This document shows positions 39,672 to 49,587 of a stretch of DNA of 64,000 nt, piece after piece (positions within the stretch are counted from its first letter, which is position 1; every line of letters starts with the position of its first letter). The notes below the pieces were generated by a model. That model was not told the DNA's origin. It saw only the letters and a program-made list of their open reading frames with translations, and ran no database searches. Both the position numbers and the translations under genes were made by a program. The stretch covers positions 310,001 through 374,000 of the forward strand of contig NZ_RSEK01000001.1 of NCBI RefSeq assembly GCF_003958635.1, read 5' to 3'. Origin of the DNA: Altericroceibacterium xinjiangense (GTDB lineage: Bacteria > Pseudomonadota > Alphaproteobacteria > Sphingomonadales > Sphingomonadaceae).

Positions 39672-40757
39672 ATGACGTCCCGGATCGCTGGTCTTTTTCC
39701 CGATGCGCCCGGCTGGCTGGCACCAGTCATCGTCGCGCTTGTCTCTGGCGCGCTGGCCATTGCGCTGGCGCTGGTGGTGCACCGCCTGCTGTTCGATCTG
39801 CTGCGACGAGTAGCCCGGGCCAGCGACAGCGACAGCGACGACATCATCGTTGAGCGTATCGCGAAGCCGGCGCGCTACGTGATGATCGCCCTCGCCCTCG
39901 TCCTGGTGGCCCGCAGGACCCCGGCTCTGGCGTTGCTTTGGGATCGGCTGGCCGGCTTCGTCATCCCTGCGCTGCTTGGCTGGATGATACTGGCGCTGCT
40001 CAACGCGCTCGTCCGGGTGATGGAGCAGCGCGCGGACATCTCGAACGCCGACAACCTCGCGACCCGGCGGCGGCGAACCCGCTTGTCGATCTTCTCCCGC
40101 ATCATCAGCTTCGTGGTCGTCTTCGTGACGATCGGCCTGATGCTGCTGTCGATACCCGGCGTGCGGGAAGTCGGGGTGACGCTGGTTGCCTCCGCCGGCC
40201 TTGCCGCCCTCGCGGTCGGCGCCGCGGCGCAGCCGGCCCTGAAGTCGCTGATCGCCGGCTTGCAGATGGCCCTGACCGAACCGATCAGCATCGATGACGT
40301 GGTGATCATCGACGGCGAGTTCGGCCGGGTCGAGGATATCCGCATGACCTATGTGGTGGTCCGGCTGTGGGACGAACGCCGGCTGGTGGTGCCGACCTCC
40401 CGCTTCCTTGATGAAACGGTCGAGAACTGGACCCGGCAATCGGCGCAGATCCTGGGCACCGTATTCCTCCATCTCGATCCCCTCGCCCGGATCGACCCGA
40501 TCCGTGAGGAATTCGAGCGGCAGATCGCCACGCAGGACTTGTGGGACGGACGGGTGCAGAACCTGCGCGTTACGGAAACCCGCCTGGACGCGATCGAGGT
40601 TCGCCTGCTGATGAGCGCGCGGGACGCATCCAGCGCCTTCGATCTGCGCTGCGCCATCCGCGAAGGCATGCTCGCCTGGATTCGGGACAACCAGCCCGAA
40701 GCGATCGCCCGGAAACGGCTGGAAACCGTCTCCGGGGATCAGCTTTTGCCGGGATAG
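39672..40757 (+). CDS. MscS-type mechanosensitive ion channel family protein
   Basis: The 361-residue membrane protein has four to five predicted helices (about residues 15-40, 65-85, 95-115, 140-165 and the pore helix 170-205), then the MscS beta domain. The pore-lining TM3 region is VGVTLVASAGLAALAVGAAAQPALKSLIAGLQMAL, rich in Ala/Gly as usual. The next segment, ISIDDVVIIDGEFGRVEDI, is the standard beta-domain start. It should open under membrane tension to release solutes. The start ATG at 39672 is preferred over the open frame from 39636. It is convergent with the CDC48 gene (20 bp apart). Confidence 0.9.
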   Translation: MTSRIAGLFPDAPGWLAPVIVALVSGALAIALALVVHRLLFDLLRRVARASDSDSDDIIVERIAKPARYVMIALALVLVARRTPALALLWDRLAGFVIPALLGWMILALLNALVRVMEQRADISNADNLATRRRRTRLSIFSRIISFVVVFVTIGLMLLSIPGVREVGVTLVASAGLAALAVGAAAQPALKSLIAGLQMALTEPISIDDVVIIDGEFGRVEDIRMTYVVVRLWDERRLVVPTSRFLDETVENWTRQSAQILGTVFLHLDPLARIDPIREEFERQIATQDLWDGRVQNLRVTETRLDAIEVRLLMSARDASSAFDLRCAIREGMLAWIRDNQPEAIARKRLETVSGDQLLPG

Positions 40758-40777
40758 GCAGGCCCGTCTGCCTCTGC

Positions 40778-43090
40778 CTATCCGTGCTTCTTCTCGCGGG
40801 TCGGTTCGACCATTCCCTCGGTGATGAAGCCGATCGGATTGATCTGCATGGCGCGCTTCTTCAACTCGCCCTTCATCCGCTCGTATTCCCGCTCCATTTC
40901 CTGGGTCACGGTCGGCCGGCTGTCCTCAAGCGCTTCGGTGAAGTCCTGCGCCGTCACTTCGGTCGCCTGCTCCCCGCGCTTGCGGATCGCGATCAGGCCG
41001 GCGCGGCGGACCACGTCTTCCAGATCGGCACCGGTGTAGCGGTCGGTTTCGGCGGCAATCTTCGACAAGTCCACCTCCTGCGCCAGCGGCATCTTGCGGG
41101 TGTGGATGTTGAGAATCCGCTCCCGCCCTTCCTCGCTCGGCGTGCCGACATAGACGAGTTCATCGAACCGGCCGGGCCGCAGCAAGGCAGGATCGACCAA
41201 GGCGGGGCGGTTGGTCGCGCCGATCACCACGACGGAGTTCAGTTCCTCCATCCCGTCCATTTCGGCGAGGATGGTGTTGACCACGCGCGCGGTGACTTGC
41301 GGCTCGTTTCCGCTGGTCCCGCGGGCCGGCACCAGACTGTCGATCTCGTCGATGAAGATCACGCACGGGGCGACCTGTCGGGCGCGGGCGAACAAGCGGC
41401 TGATCTGCTGCTCGCTCTCCCCATACCACTTGGACAGAAGGTCGGAGCTTTTCATCGAGATGAAATTCGCTTCCGCTTCCTTCGCCACGGCCTTCGCCAG
41501 CAGGGTCTTGCCGGTTCCGGGCGGGCCGTAGAGCAGGAAGCCCTTGGCCGGACGAATACCGATCTTCTCGAACGCGCCCGGGTTGCGCAGCGGCAGTTCC
41601 ACGCCTTCGCGCAGGCGTTCCTGCGCCTGCCCCAGCCCCCCGACATCGGCCCAGCCGACCGTCGGTGCCTGAACCATGACTTCGCGCATCGCGCTCGGCT
41701 GGACGCGCTTCAGCGCCGCCTTGAAGTCGTCGCGCTCCACTTGCAGCGTTTCCAGCACTTCGGTCGGGATCGTGCGGTCGTCGAAGTTGATCTTCGGCAT
41801 GATCCGCCGAACCGCCTCGATCGCCGCTTCCCGCGCCAGCGCAGCCAGATCGGCCCCGACAAACCCGTGGGTTCCGCGCGCCAGTTCGTTCAGGTCGACT
41901 CCCTCGCCCAGCGGCATGCCGCGGGTGTGGATGCCCAGAATCTCGCGCCGGCCGCTTTCGTCCGGCACCCCGATGATGATCTCGCGGTCAAACCGGCCGG
42001 GGCGGCGAAGCGCCTCGTCGATGGCGTCGGGCCGGTTGGTCGCGGCGATTACCACGAGGTTCGACCGGGCCTCGACCCCGTCCATCAGCGTCAGCAACTG
42101 CGCAACCAGCCGCTTTTCCGCTTCTCCGGTGACGTTCTGCCGCTTCGGCGCGATCGAGTCGATCTCGTCGATGAAGACGATCGCGGGAGCGACGCGAGTC
42201 GCTTCCTCGAACACTTCGCGCAGGCGCTTCTCGCTCTCGCCGTAAGCGGAGCCCATGATTTCCGGGCCGTTGATGGAGAAGAACTCGGCGTCGCTTTCAT
42301 TCGCCACCGCTTGCGCCAGCCGGGTCTTGCCGGTTCCGGGCGGACCGTGGAGCAGCACGCCCTTGGGCGGATCGACGCCAAGCCGGGTGAAGAGTTCGGG
42401 ATAGCGCAGCGGTAGCTCCACCATCTCGCGCAGCGCCTTGATGGTGTCTTCCATCCCGCCGACGTCATCGTAGTTGACGGCACCGCGGCCATCGCGCGGC
42501 TCCTCGAACTCGGCGCGCAGTTCGACTTCGGTGTTCTCGTCGATGTGGACGATGCCCTTGGGCGCGGTCGAGACCACCTGCAGCCGGATCTGGGTTAGCG
42601 CATAGGCGGGCGCGTTGAACATCCGGCGGACCTCTGGCGGCACGTCCTGCACCGGCTGCTGCCCATGGGTCGCAACAAGATCGCCTGCAACCAGAGGACG
42701 GCCGAAGAACACCCGCTTCAGCGCCTGGGTCGGTCCCTGCAGCCGCATCTCGCGCTGCGCCGGCGCGAAGACGACGCGAGTCGCGGGGCGCGATTCGGCG
42801 CGCCGGATCTTCACATGCTCACCCGACGCGGTTTCCGCGTTGGCGCGCAGCAGACCGTCGAGCCGGATGACCTGGAGCGTCTCGTCCTCATGGTAAGCAG
42901 GAATGGCGATGGCAGCGCTGGAGCGCTTGCCCTCGATTTCCACCGGATCGCCTTCAGTAATGCCGAGTGCCTGAAAGGCCGATCGCGGCATTCGCGCTAT
43001 TCCGCGGCCGCTTTCTTCCTGCCGGGCAGCGGCCACCTGAAGCTTGACTGTCCCTTCTTCCACCTGCTGGGCCGCGTCCGCATCCGCCAT
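40778..43090 (-). CDS. CDC48/VCP family AAA+ ATPase
   Basis: This 770-residue protein has the p97/VAT layout: a double-psi barrel N-domain (about residues 12-95, with [29 protein letters not shown]), a second N subdomain to about 200, D1 AAA (Walker [13 protein letters not shown] at about 250, Walker [14 protein letters not shown]) and D2 AAA ([12 protein letters not shown] at about 521, pore loop KWYGESE). It would unfold proteins by threading them through the hexamer pore. Archaea and eukaryotes have this as a core protein; alphaproteobacteria have scattered copies. No ubiquitin-like system or proteasome gene is nearby, so the partner protease is unknown. The C-terminus is basic and lacks a proteasome-docking HbYX motif. 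Confidence 0.93.
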   Translation of the reverse strand: MADADAAQQVEEGTVKLQVAAARQEESGRGIARMPRSAFQALGITEGDPVEIEGKRSSAAIAIPAYHEDETLQVIRLDGLLRANAETASGEHVKIRRAESRPATRVVFAPAQREMRLQGPTQALKRVFFGRPLVAGDLVATHGQQPVQDVPPEVRRMFNAPAYALTQIRLQVVSTAPKGIVHIDENTEVELRAEFEEPRDGRGAVNYDDVGGMEDTIKALREMVELPLRYPELFTRLGVDPPKGVLLHGPPGTGKTRLAQAVANESDAEFFSINGPEIMGSAYGESEKRLREVFEEATRVAPAIVFIDEIDSIAPKRQNVTGEAEKRLVAQLLTLMDGVEARSNLVVIAATNRPDAIDEALRRPGRFDREIIIGVPDESGRREILGIHTRGMPLGEGVDLNELARGTHGFVGADLAALAREAAIEAVRRIMPKINFDDRTIPTEVLETLQVERDDFKAALKRVQPSAMREVMVQAPTVGWADVGGLGQAQERLREGVELPLRNPGAFEKIGIRPAKGFLLYGPPGTGKTLLAKAVAKEAEANFISMKSSDLLSKWYGESEQQISRLFARARQVAPCVIFIDEIDSLVPARGTSGNEPQVTARVVNTILAEMDGMEELNSVVVIGATNRPALVDPALLRPGRFDELVYVGTPSEEGRERILNIHTRKMPLAQEVDLSKIAAETDRYTGADLEDVVRRAGLIAIRKRGEQATEVTAQDFTEALEDSRPTVTQEMEREYERMKGELKKRAMQINPIGFITEGMVEPTREKKHG

Positions 43091-43213
43091 CGGCTCTCTT
43101 GCTCCTCATCGCTTGTTGATCGTGCAGGAGAGCTAGGATTGCCCTCTCCCGATTTCAAACCGGCGAACGGAAGAATGGTGCCGCACAGGCCCTGCGGAGC
43201 GGGCCGGGCGGAG

Positions 43214-43250
43214 CACAAAAAAAGGCCCGACCGTTGCCGGCCGGGCCTTG
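43214..43250 (-). terminator. strong minus-strand terminator upstream of the CDC48 gene
   Basis: On the minus strand, an AAGGCCCG stem with CGGGCCTT (43249-43242 and 43230-43223, with inner GC pairs) is followed by seven Ts. It ends a transcript that comes either from the lipoprotein gene at 43440-43901 or from an unannotated RNA between them. Confidence 0.85.
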
Positions 43251-43439
43251 GAAGTTTTGGGAGAGGATGCCTGAAAGGCGATTTTGGTATGCTCCAGACC
43301 CCCTCATCTCGCAAGTGCGAAAAGTTCACCATCTGTTGCGTATTATGCAACCAAAGCCCAAAAACGGCTGTTTTCCGCCATCTACTGGTAAATACGTAGG
43401 TACTCGTCCGGGGACACCTCATGCTGCACCGCAGCAAAG
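43251..43439. other. AT-richer intergenic region, possible small-RNA locus or long 3' UTR
   Basis: The 349-bp gap between the CDC48 start and the lipoprotein stop contains this stretch of lower GC. It has the dyad GTTGC-N7-GCAAC (about 43335-43351), which includes the minus-strand motif CATAAT, and ends in the strong terminator listed above. No ORF in it looks coding. A minus-strand transcript starting near 43330 would be about 110 nt long. This is a hypothesis only. Confidence 0.35.
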
Positions 43440-43901
43440 TCAGTCGAACGCCGGACTGTCTGCCGGTCCTGCACAGCCCCGTCGCTGCTCCCCGTCGATC
43501 GTCAGAACCGCCTCGAACGAATAGATCTGATCCGACATTCCGTTGTTGCAGGATGCAGGCGTCAACGTCAGCGCAAAGTCGCGGCCCTCGTCCGTGCCGG
43601 TAAAGCGGACGCGTCCATCGGGAAGGTCGGCGCGGCGGCCGGGGATGATCGTGCCATCGATATCAAGCGGGGTGGAATACCGGAAGCTGTCGGCGCGCAA
43701 TTCGCCCGCCCAGAAGGGTTCGGTTCCGGTTAGCCGGTATTCTACTGGCCCCGCCGCTGCTGCGGTTGCATCCTCGACCGAGCTGTCCGTGGAAGCCGGC
43801 GCGGGAGCCGTCTGCTCCTGCGTCTGGGAAGCGAGCCCGCTGCCACATCCGGCGACCAGAGCGGCGCAGCAGGCGGCGGCGAGGCGAGAATGGAGCTGCA
43901 T
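43440..43901 (-). CDS. COG3650-type exported lipoprotein
   Basis: This 153-residue protein has a signal peptide ending in lipobox LVAGCGS (Cys19), a Thr/Ala/Pro linker to about residue 50, then a domain with YRLTGTEPFWAGEL and a late Cys pair (SCNNGMSDQIY and RRGCAGP). The TGTEPFW motif is typical of a family of predicted membrane or periplasmic proteins (COG3650), often found joined to META domains and of unknown function. The two late cysteines could form a disulfide. It is divergent from the CoA-transferase genes. Confidence 0.78.
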   Translation of the reverse strand: MQLHSRLAAACCAALVAGCGSGLASQTQEQTAPAPASTDSSVEDATAAAAGPVEYRLTGTEPFWAGELRADSFRYSTPLDIDGTIIPGRRADLPDGRVRFTGTDEGRDFALTLTPASCNNGMSDQIYSFEAVLTIDGEQRRGCAGPADSPAFD

Positions 43902-44020
43902 GCCCCAGGACTACACGTTTCGGCGCAAAAACGCACCAGCGTTCGCGCACCGCGAGCGGGGCCGGTGACAGCAGCAGCCCGATTGCCTAGACCGCGACAG
44001 CACAACCAACAGGAGCGACG

Positions 44021-44740
44021 ATGAAAAAGCTCTATCCCAATGCCGCCGCGGCCCTCGACGGCGTCCTGCGCGACGGAATGCTGATCGCGGCCGGCGGCTT
44101 CGGCTTGTGCGGCATTCCGGAGCGGCTGCTCGATGCAATCCAGGCCAGCGGGGTCAAGAACCTGACCTTTGCCAGCAACAACGCCGGGATCGACAACGAA
44201 GGCATCGGCAAGCTGCTGCGCACGCGGCAAGTCAGCAAGATGATCTCCTCCTACGTCGGGGAGAACAAGGAGTTCGAACGGCAATTCCTGTCCGGGGAAC
44301 TGGAAGTGGAATTCTGCCCGCAAGGCACCCTGGCGGAACGGATGCGCGCTGGCGGCGCCGGCATTCCCGGATTCTACACCAAAACCGGGGTCGGCACCGC
44401 GATTGCGAAAGGCAAGGAAGTGAAGGTCTTCGATGGCCCCAATGGACCCGAGGAATACATCCTCGAACGCGGCATCTTCGCCGACCTTGCGATCGTGAAG
44501 GCCTGGAAGGCGGATGAAAGCGGGAACCTGACGTTCCGCAAGACCGCCCGCAACTTCAACCTGCCCGCAGCCACCTGCGGCAAGGTCTGCGTGGTGGAAG
44601 TGGAGGAAGTCGTCCCCGTGGGCGGTCTCGATCCCGACTGCATCCATTTGCCCGGCGTCTATGTCCAGCGGATGATCGTCGGCGCGCCGTATGACAAGAG
44701 GATCGAATTCGTGACCACGCGCGAAAGGGAGACCGCCTGA
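44021..44740 (+). CDS. scoA: 3-oxoacid CoA-transferase subunit A
   Basis: The 239-residue protein is a standard SCOT alpha subunit: [27 protein letters not shown] at the CoA-binding N-terminus, [15 protein letters not shown], the oxyanion loop region [15 protein letters not shown], and [16 protein letters not shown] near the end. Together with subunit B it moves CoA from succinyl-CoA to acetoacetate or a related 3-oxoacid, in ketone-body or aromatic-catabolism pathways. Its stop TGA shares one base with the start of subunit B (TGATG). Substrate identity (acetoacetate versus 3-oxoadipate) cannot be read from sequence; no pca genes are nearby. Confidence 0.95.
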   Translation: MKKLYPNAAAALDGVLRDGMLIAAGGFGLCGIPERLLDAIQASGVKNLTFASNNAGIDNEGIGKLLRTRQVSKMISSYVGENKEFERQFLSGELEVEFCPQGTLAERMRAGGAGIPGFYTKTGVGTAIAKGKEVKVFDGPNGPEEYILERGIFADLAIVKAWKADESGNLTFRKTARNFNLPAATCGKVCVVEVEEVVPVGGLDPDCIHLPGVYVQRMIVGAPYDKRIEFVTTRERETA

Positions 44741-45390
44741 TGTCCGAAGAGCTGAAAGGATGGTCGCGCGATCAGATGGCCGCCCGCGCCGCGCGGGAGC
44801 TCGAGGATGGCTTTTACGTCAATCTCGGCATCGGCATCCCGACCCTCGTCGCCAACCACATCCCCGCCGGGATCGACATCACGCTGCAGTCGGAAAATGG
44901 CATGCTCGGCATCGGGCCCTTCCCGTATCCGGATGAAGTCGATCCCGACCTGATCAACGCCGGCAAGCAGACGATCAGCGAACTGCCGAAATCCGCTTAC
45001 TTCGACAGCGCGCAAAGCTTTGCGATGATCCGCGGCGGGCACATCGACCTGACCGTGCTGGGCGCGATGGAAGTGTCTGAAAACGGGGACATTGCCAACT
45101 GGATGATCCCGGGCAAGATGGTCAAGGGCATGGGCGGCGCGATGGACCTTGTTGCCGGCGTGAAGAAGATCATCGTCGTGATGGAGCATGTCTCCAAGAA
45201 CGGCAGCCCGAAGTTCATCCCCGAATGCACCCTGCCGCTCACCGGCCGGAACGTGGTGGACATGGTGATCACCGATCTTGCAGTGTTCAGCCGCCCCGAT
45301 CACGCCAGCCCGTTCCGGCTGGTGGAACTTGCGCCCGGTGTCAGCGCGGAAGAAGTGGCGGAGAAGACCACGGCAAGCTACGTTTCCTGA
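44740..45390 (+). CDS. scoB: 3-oxoacid CoA-transferase subunit B
   Basis: This 216-residue beta subunit has the catalytic glutamate in [12 protein letters not shown] (Glu52), which forms the CoA-thioester intermediate. Other typical blocks are [34 protein letters not shown]-like (here [30 protein letters not shown]) and VMEHVSKNG. It is translationally coupled to subunit A by a one-base overlap, and the MFS gene follows after 33 bp, probably in the same operon. Length and motif spacing are normal. Confidence 0.95.
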   Translation: MSEELKGWSRDQMAARAARELEDGFYVNLGIGIPTLVANHIPAGIDITLQSENGMLGIGPFPYPDEVDPDLINAGKQTISELPKSAYFDSAQSFAMIRGGHIDLTVLGAMEVSENGDIANWMIPGKMVKGMGGAMDLVAGVKKIIVVMEHVSKNGSPKFIPECTLPLTGRNVVDMVITDLAVFSRPDHASPFRLVELAPGVSAEEVAEKTTASYVS

Positions 45391-45423
45391 AAATCCCCGC
45401 AAAGGGGAACGGGAGGGAAGCGG

Positions 45424-46698
45424 ATGGCACTGAAAACGCGGCGGGATGCGCCATGGCTGGCGCTGATCATACTGACGGCCATCAGCACGGTCGGGTTCAT
45501 CGACCGGATCGTGCTGAACGTCCTGGCAGTGCCGATCCAGGCGGAATTCGGGATAACCGACACCCAGGTCGGCCTGCTCACCGGCCTCGCCTTTGCGGTG
45601 CTCAACGTCACGCTCGGGATTGCCGTGGCGCGTTATGCGGAGCGGGGGCCGCGCGTCTCGTTGATCGCGATCGGCACCATGCTGTGGTCCCTCGCCACGG
45701 CGGCCTGCGGGCTGGTCGGCAGCTTCATGCAACTGCTGTTCGCCCGGATCGGGGTTGGCGTGGGCGAAGCTGTCGGCCTTCCGGCGACCCAGTCGGTGGT
45801 GGCGGACTACTTTCCGGCCGAACGGCGCGCCACAGCCCTGTCCGTCCTGCTGCTCGCACCGCCGATCGGGGCCCTGCTCGGTTCGGCAGGGGGCGGCTGG
45901 ATTGCCCAGAACTTTGGCTGGCGCATGGCGTTCTTCATCGCGACCATTCCCGGCCTGCTGCTGGCCGTGGCGGCCTGGGCCCTGATCGCGGAGCCGCCGC
46001 GCGGGCGCTATGACCGGGAAAAGAGCGCGGACGTGCCGCCGATCGGGGCAGTGTTTTCCCGCCTGTTCCGACTCAAGAGCGCGCGCCAGCTGCTGTTCGG
46101 CTCAACGATTGCGTCGATGGTCGGATTCGGCCTCAACTCCTTCGTCGCCTTCCTCCTGGTTCGCCGGTTCGATTTCTCGCTGGCCGAGGCGGGACTGTTC
46201 GCCGGGCTCCTGGCAAGCTTTCCCGGGGCGGTGGCGGTGCTGGTGGGCGGCTGGGCAGCGGACCGCTTCGGCAAGCGCAATCCGGCCGCCTACGCGCTGA
46301 TCCCCGGGATCGCGCTGCTGATCGCCTCACCGCTCTACATGTTCGCCATCACGCGCGACCACGTGGTGCTGCTGCTGGCCCTGACGACAATCGCCGCGCT
46401 GTTCCAGTACACCTACCTCGGCGTGACGTACGGCGTGTTCCAGAACCTGCTGCATTCCCGGATGCGCGCGACAGGATCGGCGCTGCTGAACGCGATGTAC
46501 GGCCTGATCGGTCAGGGACTTGGGCCGTTGCTGGTCGGTTTTCTCAGCGACCGCTTCCTCGCGTCCGGGTATTCCCCCGGACGCGGGCTTGCCTATGCGA
46601 TGGCGCTGACCGCTGCCATCTACCTCTGGGCCGCGCTGCACTATCTGCTGGCAGCGCGGCATGTCGGACCGGACCTGGCCCGCGTCCGGGAGGATTAG
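45424..46698 (+). CDS. MFS transporter
   Basis: The 424-residue protein has twelve predicted membrane helices. The loop after TM2 has [28 protein letters not shown], and the TM4-5 region has [24 protein letters not shown]. This [10 protein letters not shown] pattern is common in the spinster/organic-acid type of major facilitator proteins abundant in sphingomonads. GGGAGG precedes the ATG. Its position directly after the CoA-transferase genes suggests that it imports or exports a compound metabolised through them, which is inference. Its stop codon overlaps that of the convergent metK by three to four bases. Confidence 0.9.
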   Translation: MALKTRRDAPWLALIILTAISTVGFIDRIVLNVLAVPIQAEFGITDTQVGLLTGLAFAVLNVTLGIAVARYAERGPRVSLIAIGTMLWSLATAACGLVGSFMQLLFARIGVGVGEAVGLPATQSVVADYFPAERRATALSVLLLAPPIGALLGSAGGGWIAQNFGWRMAFFIATIPGLLLAVAAWALIAEPPRGRYDREKSADVPPIGAVFSRLFRLKSARQLLFGSTIASMVGFGLNSFVAFLLVRRFDFSLAEAGLFAGLLASFPGAVAVLVGGWAADRFGKRNPAAYALIPGIALLIASPLYMFAITRDHVVLLLALTTIAALFQYTYLGVTYGVFQNLLHSRMRATGSALLNAMYGLIGQGLGPLLVGFLSDRFLASGYSPGRGLAYAMALTAAIYLWAALHYLLAARHVGPDLARVRED

Positions 46699-47912
46699 CC
46701 CCCGGTCGCGGCCTTCAGCGCGTCCACCAGATCGGTCCGCTCCCACGGGAACAGATCGCCGTCCGGCTTGCGGCCGAAGTGGCCGTAAGCGGCGGTCTTG
46801 CGGTAGATCGGCTTGTTCAGGTGAAGGCCAATGCGGATGCCGCGCGGGGTCAGCCCGCCCAGCTTTTCGGCAGCGACTTGCCGCACCGCTTCTTCCAGCT
46901 GCGCGTCGTCCCCGCTGCCGGTGCCGTGCGTATCAACATAAAGCGACAGCGGCTCTGCCACCCCGATCGCATAAGCGAGCTGGATCGTGCAGCGGCTGGC
47001 AAGGCCGGCCGCGACGATGTTCTTGGCCAGGTAGCGGGTGACGTAAGCAGCCGAGCGGTCCACCTTTGTCGGATCCTTGCCCGAGAACGCGCCGCCGCCA
47101 TGGGGCGCAGCGCCGCCATAGGTATCGACGATGATCTTGCGGCCCGTCAGCCCTGCGTCGCCGTCCGGCCCGCCGATCTCGAACGCGCCGGTCGGGTTGA
47201 TGTGGTAGACCGTCGCATCGGAAAGAAGCTCCGCCGGGAGTACGTCGGCGACGGCGCGCTTCACGTAGTCCTTCAGCTCCGCTTCCTTCTCGCCCTTGTC
47301 ATAGCCCTTGGCGTGCTGGGTCGAGACGACGATCGCGGTGGCGGTCACCGGCTTGCCGTCCCGGAACCGCAGCGTCACCTGGCTTTTCGCGTCCGGTTCA
47401 AGGAACGGCGCTGCGCCGGACTTCCGGTCGGCGGCGAGACGCTCAAGGATCTTGTGGCTGTAGTCGAGCGTGGCCGGCATCAGGTCGGGCGTTTCATCGC
47501 ACGCGAAGCCGAACATGATGCCCTGGTCGCCCGCGCCTTCGTCCTTGTTGCCGCTGGCATCGACGCCTTGCGCGATTTCCGGCGACTGCCCGTGGAGATA
47601 GTTCTGGAATTCGAGCGTCTCCCAGTGGAAGCCCGATTGCTCGTAGCCGATTTCCTTCACGGTCTGACGAACGACGCGCTCGATTTCTTCCTCCGCGCCG
47701 GGGGCCCATTCGCCGTTCTCGAACACGCCCTTGCAGCGGATCTCGCCCGCCAGCACCACGCGCTGTGTGGTCGTCAGCGTTTCGCAAGCGATGCGCGCTT
47801 CGGGATCCTTCGACAGGAACAGATCGACCACGGCATCGGAGATCTGATCGGCAACCTTGTCCGGATGCCCTTCGGAGACGCTTTCGGAAGTGAACAGGTA
47901 ATTCTGACGCAT
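46695..47912 (-). CDS. metK: S-adenosylmethionine synthetase
   Basis: The 405-residue protein is a canonical MAT: N-terminal [22 protein letters not shown], the signature [12 protein letters not shown], and the glycine-rich [19 protein letters not shown]. It makes SAM from ATP and methionine. It is the last gene of a minus-strand run after lnt (48 bp gap). I looked for the SAM-binding riboswitches known upstream of metK in alphaproteobacteria and saw none in the short gap. No terminator separates it from the convergent MFS gene, whose stop overlaps its own. Confidence 0.98.
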   Translation of the reverse strand: MRQNYLFTSESVSEGHPDKVADQISDAVVDLFLSKDPEARIACETLTTTQRVVLAGEIRCKGVFENGEWAPGAEEEIERVVRQTVKEIGYEQSGFHWETLEFQNYLHGQSPEIAQGVDASGNKDEGAGDQGIMFGFACDETPDLMPATLDYSHKILERLAADRKSGAAPFLEPDAKSQVTLRFRDGKPVTATAIVVSTQHAKGYDKGEKEAELKDYVKRAVADVLPAELLSDATVYHINPTGAFEIGGPDGDAGLTGRKIIVDTYGGAAPHGGGAFSGKDPTKVDRSAAYVTRYLAKNIVAAGLASRCTIQLAYAIGVAEPLSLYVDTHGTGSGDDAQLEEAVRQVAAEKLGGLTPRGIRIGLHLNKPIYRKTAAYGHFGRKPDGDLFPWERTDLVDALKAATGG

Positions 47913-47960
47913 GCGGAAATATCTCCGGGAAATGCAGGCTCTTGAAAAGAAAGAGGGCCT

Positions 47961-49535
47961 CTAGCCGCGCTTTCGGCGCAAGGCAATTATAGCAAGAACC
48001 AGGAAGACGGCGGCCCAGCCAAGTCCAAGAATGTTGCCGAGCCGGGAAAACAGCGTCGGCTCACCCGGCGGGGGAACGAACCCGTCGATCCGGCCGGACC
48101 GATGCCGCAGGATGTACTGCCGCACGACCCCGCGCGCGTCGATCACCGCGCTGATGCCGGTTGTCGTGGCGCGCAGGACCGGCAAGCCTTCCTCGATCGC
48201 GCGCAACCGCGCCTGGGCAAGGTGCTGCGGCGGCCCGAAGCGGCCGAACCAGCCGTCATTCGACGGATTGAACAAGTAGTCCGGCCGATTGGCGCGGTCC
48301 GCCACCTGACCCGAAAACGTGATTTCATAGCAGATCTGGATGCCCGCCTGGCCCCAACGCCCAAGGTCCAGCGTCTGCGGTCCCGGCCCCGGCAGGAAAT
48401 CGAGCGCGCCGGGAACCAGCCGGGTCAGGCCCAGCGGTTCGAACAACCAGCGCAGCGCCAGATATTCGCCATAAGGGACAAGATGCGCCTTGGCATAGCT
48501 CGCCCGGATTTTCCCGGCGGAATCGATGGCCGTTACCGCGTTGCGCGCTCCGACCGCGCGGCCATTTTCTATGTCGAGATCGACCGCCCCCGTCATCAGC
48601 AGACTTCCCGGGCCGATCACCCGGGCAACCCGCGCACGCGCGTAAGCCGGGCTGCCCCGCGCGGTGGTCGAATTGTAATAGTGCTGCGGGTATCCGTCGC
48701 GCAGGTAATCCGGCAGCCCGGATTCCGGCCACAGCACCAGCCGCTCAGGCCAGTCCTTCCTGGGAAGGCTGAGACCGGCGGTCTTGAAGAAGTTGATTTC
48801 AAAGAAACGCGGATCGTTCAGACGGTCCTGACGGATATCGGGCTGGACCAGCGTGACGCGCAAGGTTCCTTCGCTGCGTAGGCCGACTGCCGGCCAGTAC
48901 ATTCCGGCGCAGACCAGCACGCCGACGATCCCAGCCGGAACAAGCCGCCGCTCCTTCAGCAGGAGCAGGAAGGCGCCGGCCAGAAACACCGCCAGCCCGG
49001 ACAATCCATATGTACCCATCCACGGGGCGAGGGCAGCAAGGCCGGGGCGCGCGAACGGGCCCAGCAGGACAATGCCGAACGGATTCCAGGCATAGCCGGT
49101 GAACACCCAGCTGCGGAGCCATTCCGCGATGATCCAGCACCCGGAAAACGCCAGCACCAGCGGCCACCCGCCGCGCGGGGCGATCAGCCGCGCGAACGCA
49201 GCCGCCAGCAGGGGATAGACGGCAAGATAGACCGCCAGAAGCGGGACCGCGATCCAGCCAAGCACCGCCGGCATGTTGCCCTGATAGGTAAAGGCCGCCG
49301 CGATCCAGTTGTTGCCGAACGTGAAATGGCCAAGGCCGAACAGCCAGCCGAGCCAAGCCGCGCGGCGCCAGTTTGGCGTTTGCGAGATCTGCCAGATGAA
49401 GCCGGCCATCGCGGCAAGCGCAAGCGGCCATAAGCCAAGCGGCCGGAAACCGGTCGCGGCCAGAACGCCCAGGATCAGGGCAAACAAGCCGGGCCGGCTC
49501 TGGATCAGGGAAGAAACGCGCTCGGTCATTCGCAT
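47961..49535 (-). CDS. lnt: apolipoprotein N-acyltransferase
   Basis: This 524-residue protein has an N-terminal part with six to seven membrane helices (to about residue 215) and a nitrilase-fold domain with the Glu-Lys-Cys triad: Glu in WPESGLPDY (about 267), Lys in YAKAHLVPYGE (about 345) and Cys in IQICYEITF (about 400). A last membrane helix lies at the C-terminus. It adds the third acyl chain to lipoproteins on the periplasmic side, which suits the many lipoproteins in this window. Start choice (49535 or 49529) is uncertain, as no ribosome-binding site is obvious; the open frame extends to 49571. Confidence 0.95.
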   Translation of the reverse strand: MRMTERVSSLIQSRPGLFALILGVLAATGFRPLGLWPLALAAMAGFIWQISQTPNWRRAAWLGWLFGLGHFTFGNNWIAAAFTYQGNMPAVLGWIAVPLLAVYLAVYPLLAAAFARLIAPRGGWPLVLAFSGCWIIAEWLRSWVFTGYAWNPFGIVLLGPFARPGLAALAPWMGTYGLSGLAVFLAGAFLLLLKERRLVPAGIVGVLVCAGMYWPAVGLRSEGTLRVTLVQPDIRQDRLNDPRFFEINFFKTAGLSLPRKDWPERLVLWPESGLPDYLRDGYPQHYYNSTTARGSPAYARARVARVIGPGSLLMTGAVDLDIENGRAVGARNAVTAIDSAGKIRASYAKAHLVPYGEYLALRWLFEPLGLTRLVPGALDFLPGPGPQTLDLGRWGQAGIQICYEITFSGQVADRANRPDYLFNPSNDGWFGRFGPPQHLAQARLRAIEEGLPVLRATTTGISAVIDARGVVRQYILRHRSGRIDGFVPPPGEPTLFSRLGNILGLGWAAVFLVLAIIALRRKRG

Positions 49536-49587
49536 AAGCGCGCATGTGGCGCGGCGACCGCTTGCACGCAAGCGGCAGCCGCGCTTG

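Noticed and set aside
42997-43437. 146-codon minus-strand ORF upstream of and overlapping the CDC48 start
   Set aside because: It crosses a strong terminator and the CDC48 start in another frame, and has a Pro/Arg-rich shadow-like composition.
47913-47960. SAM-responsive riboswitch upstream of metK
   Set aside because: The gap to lnt is only 48 bp and none of the SAM-II or SAM/SAH aptamer core sequences could be seen.
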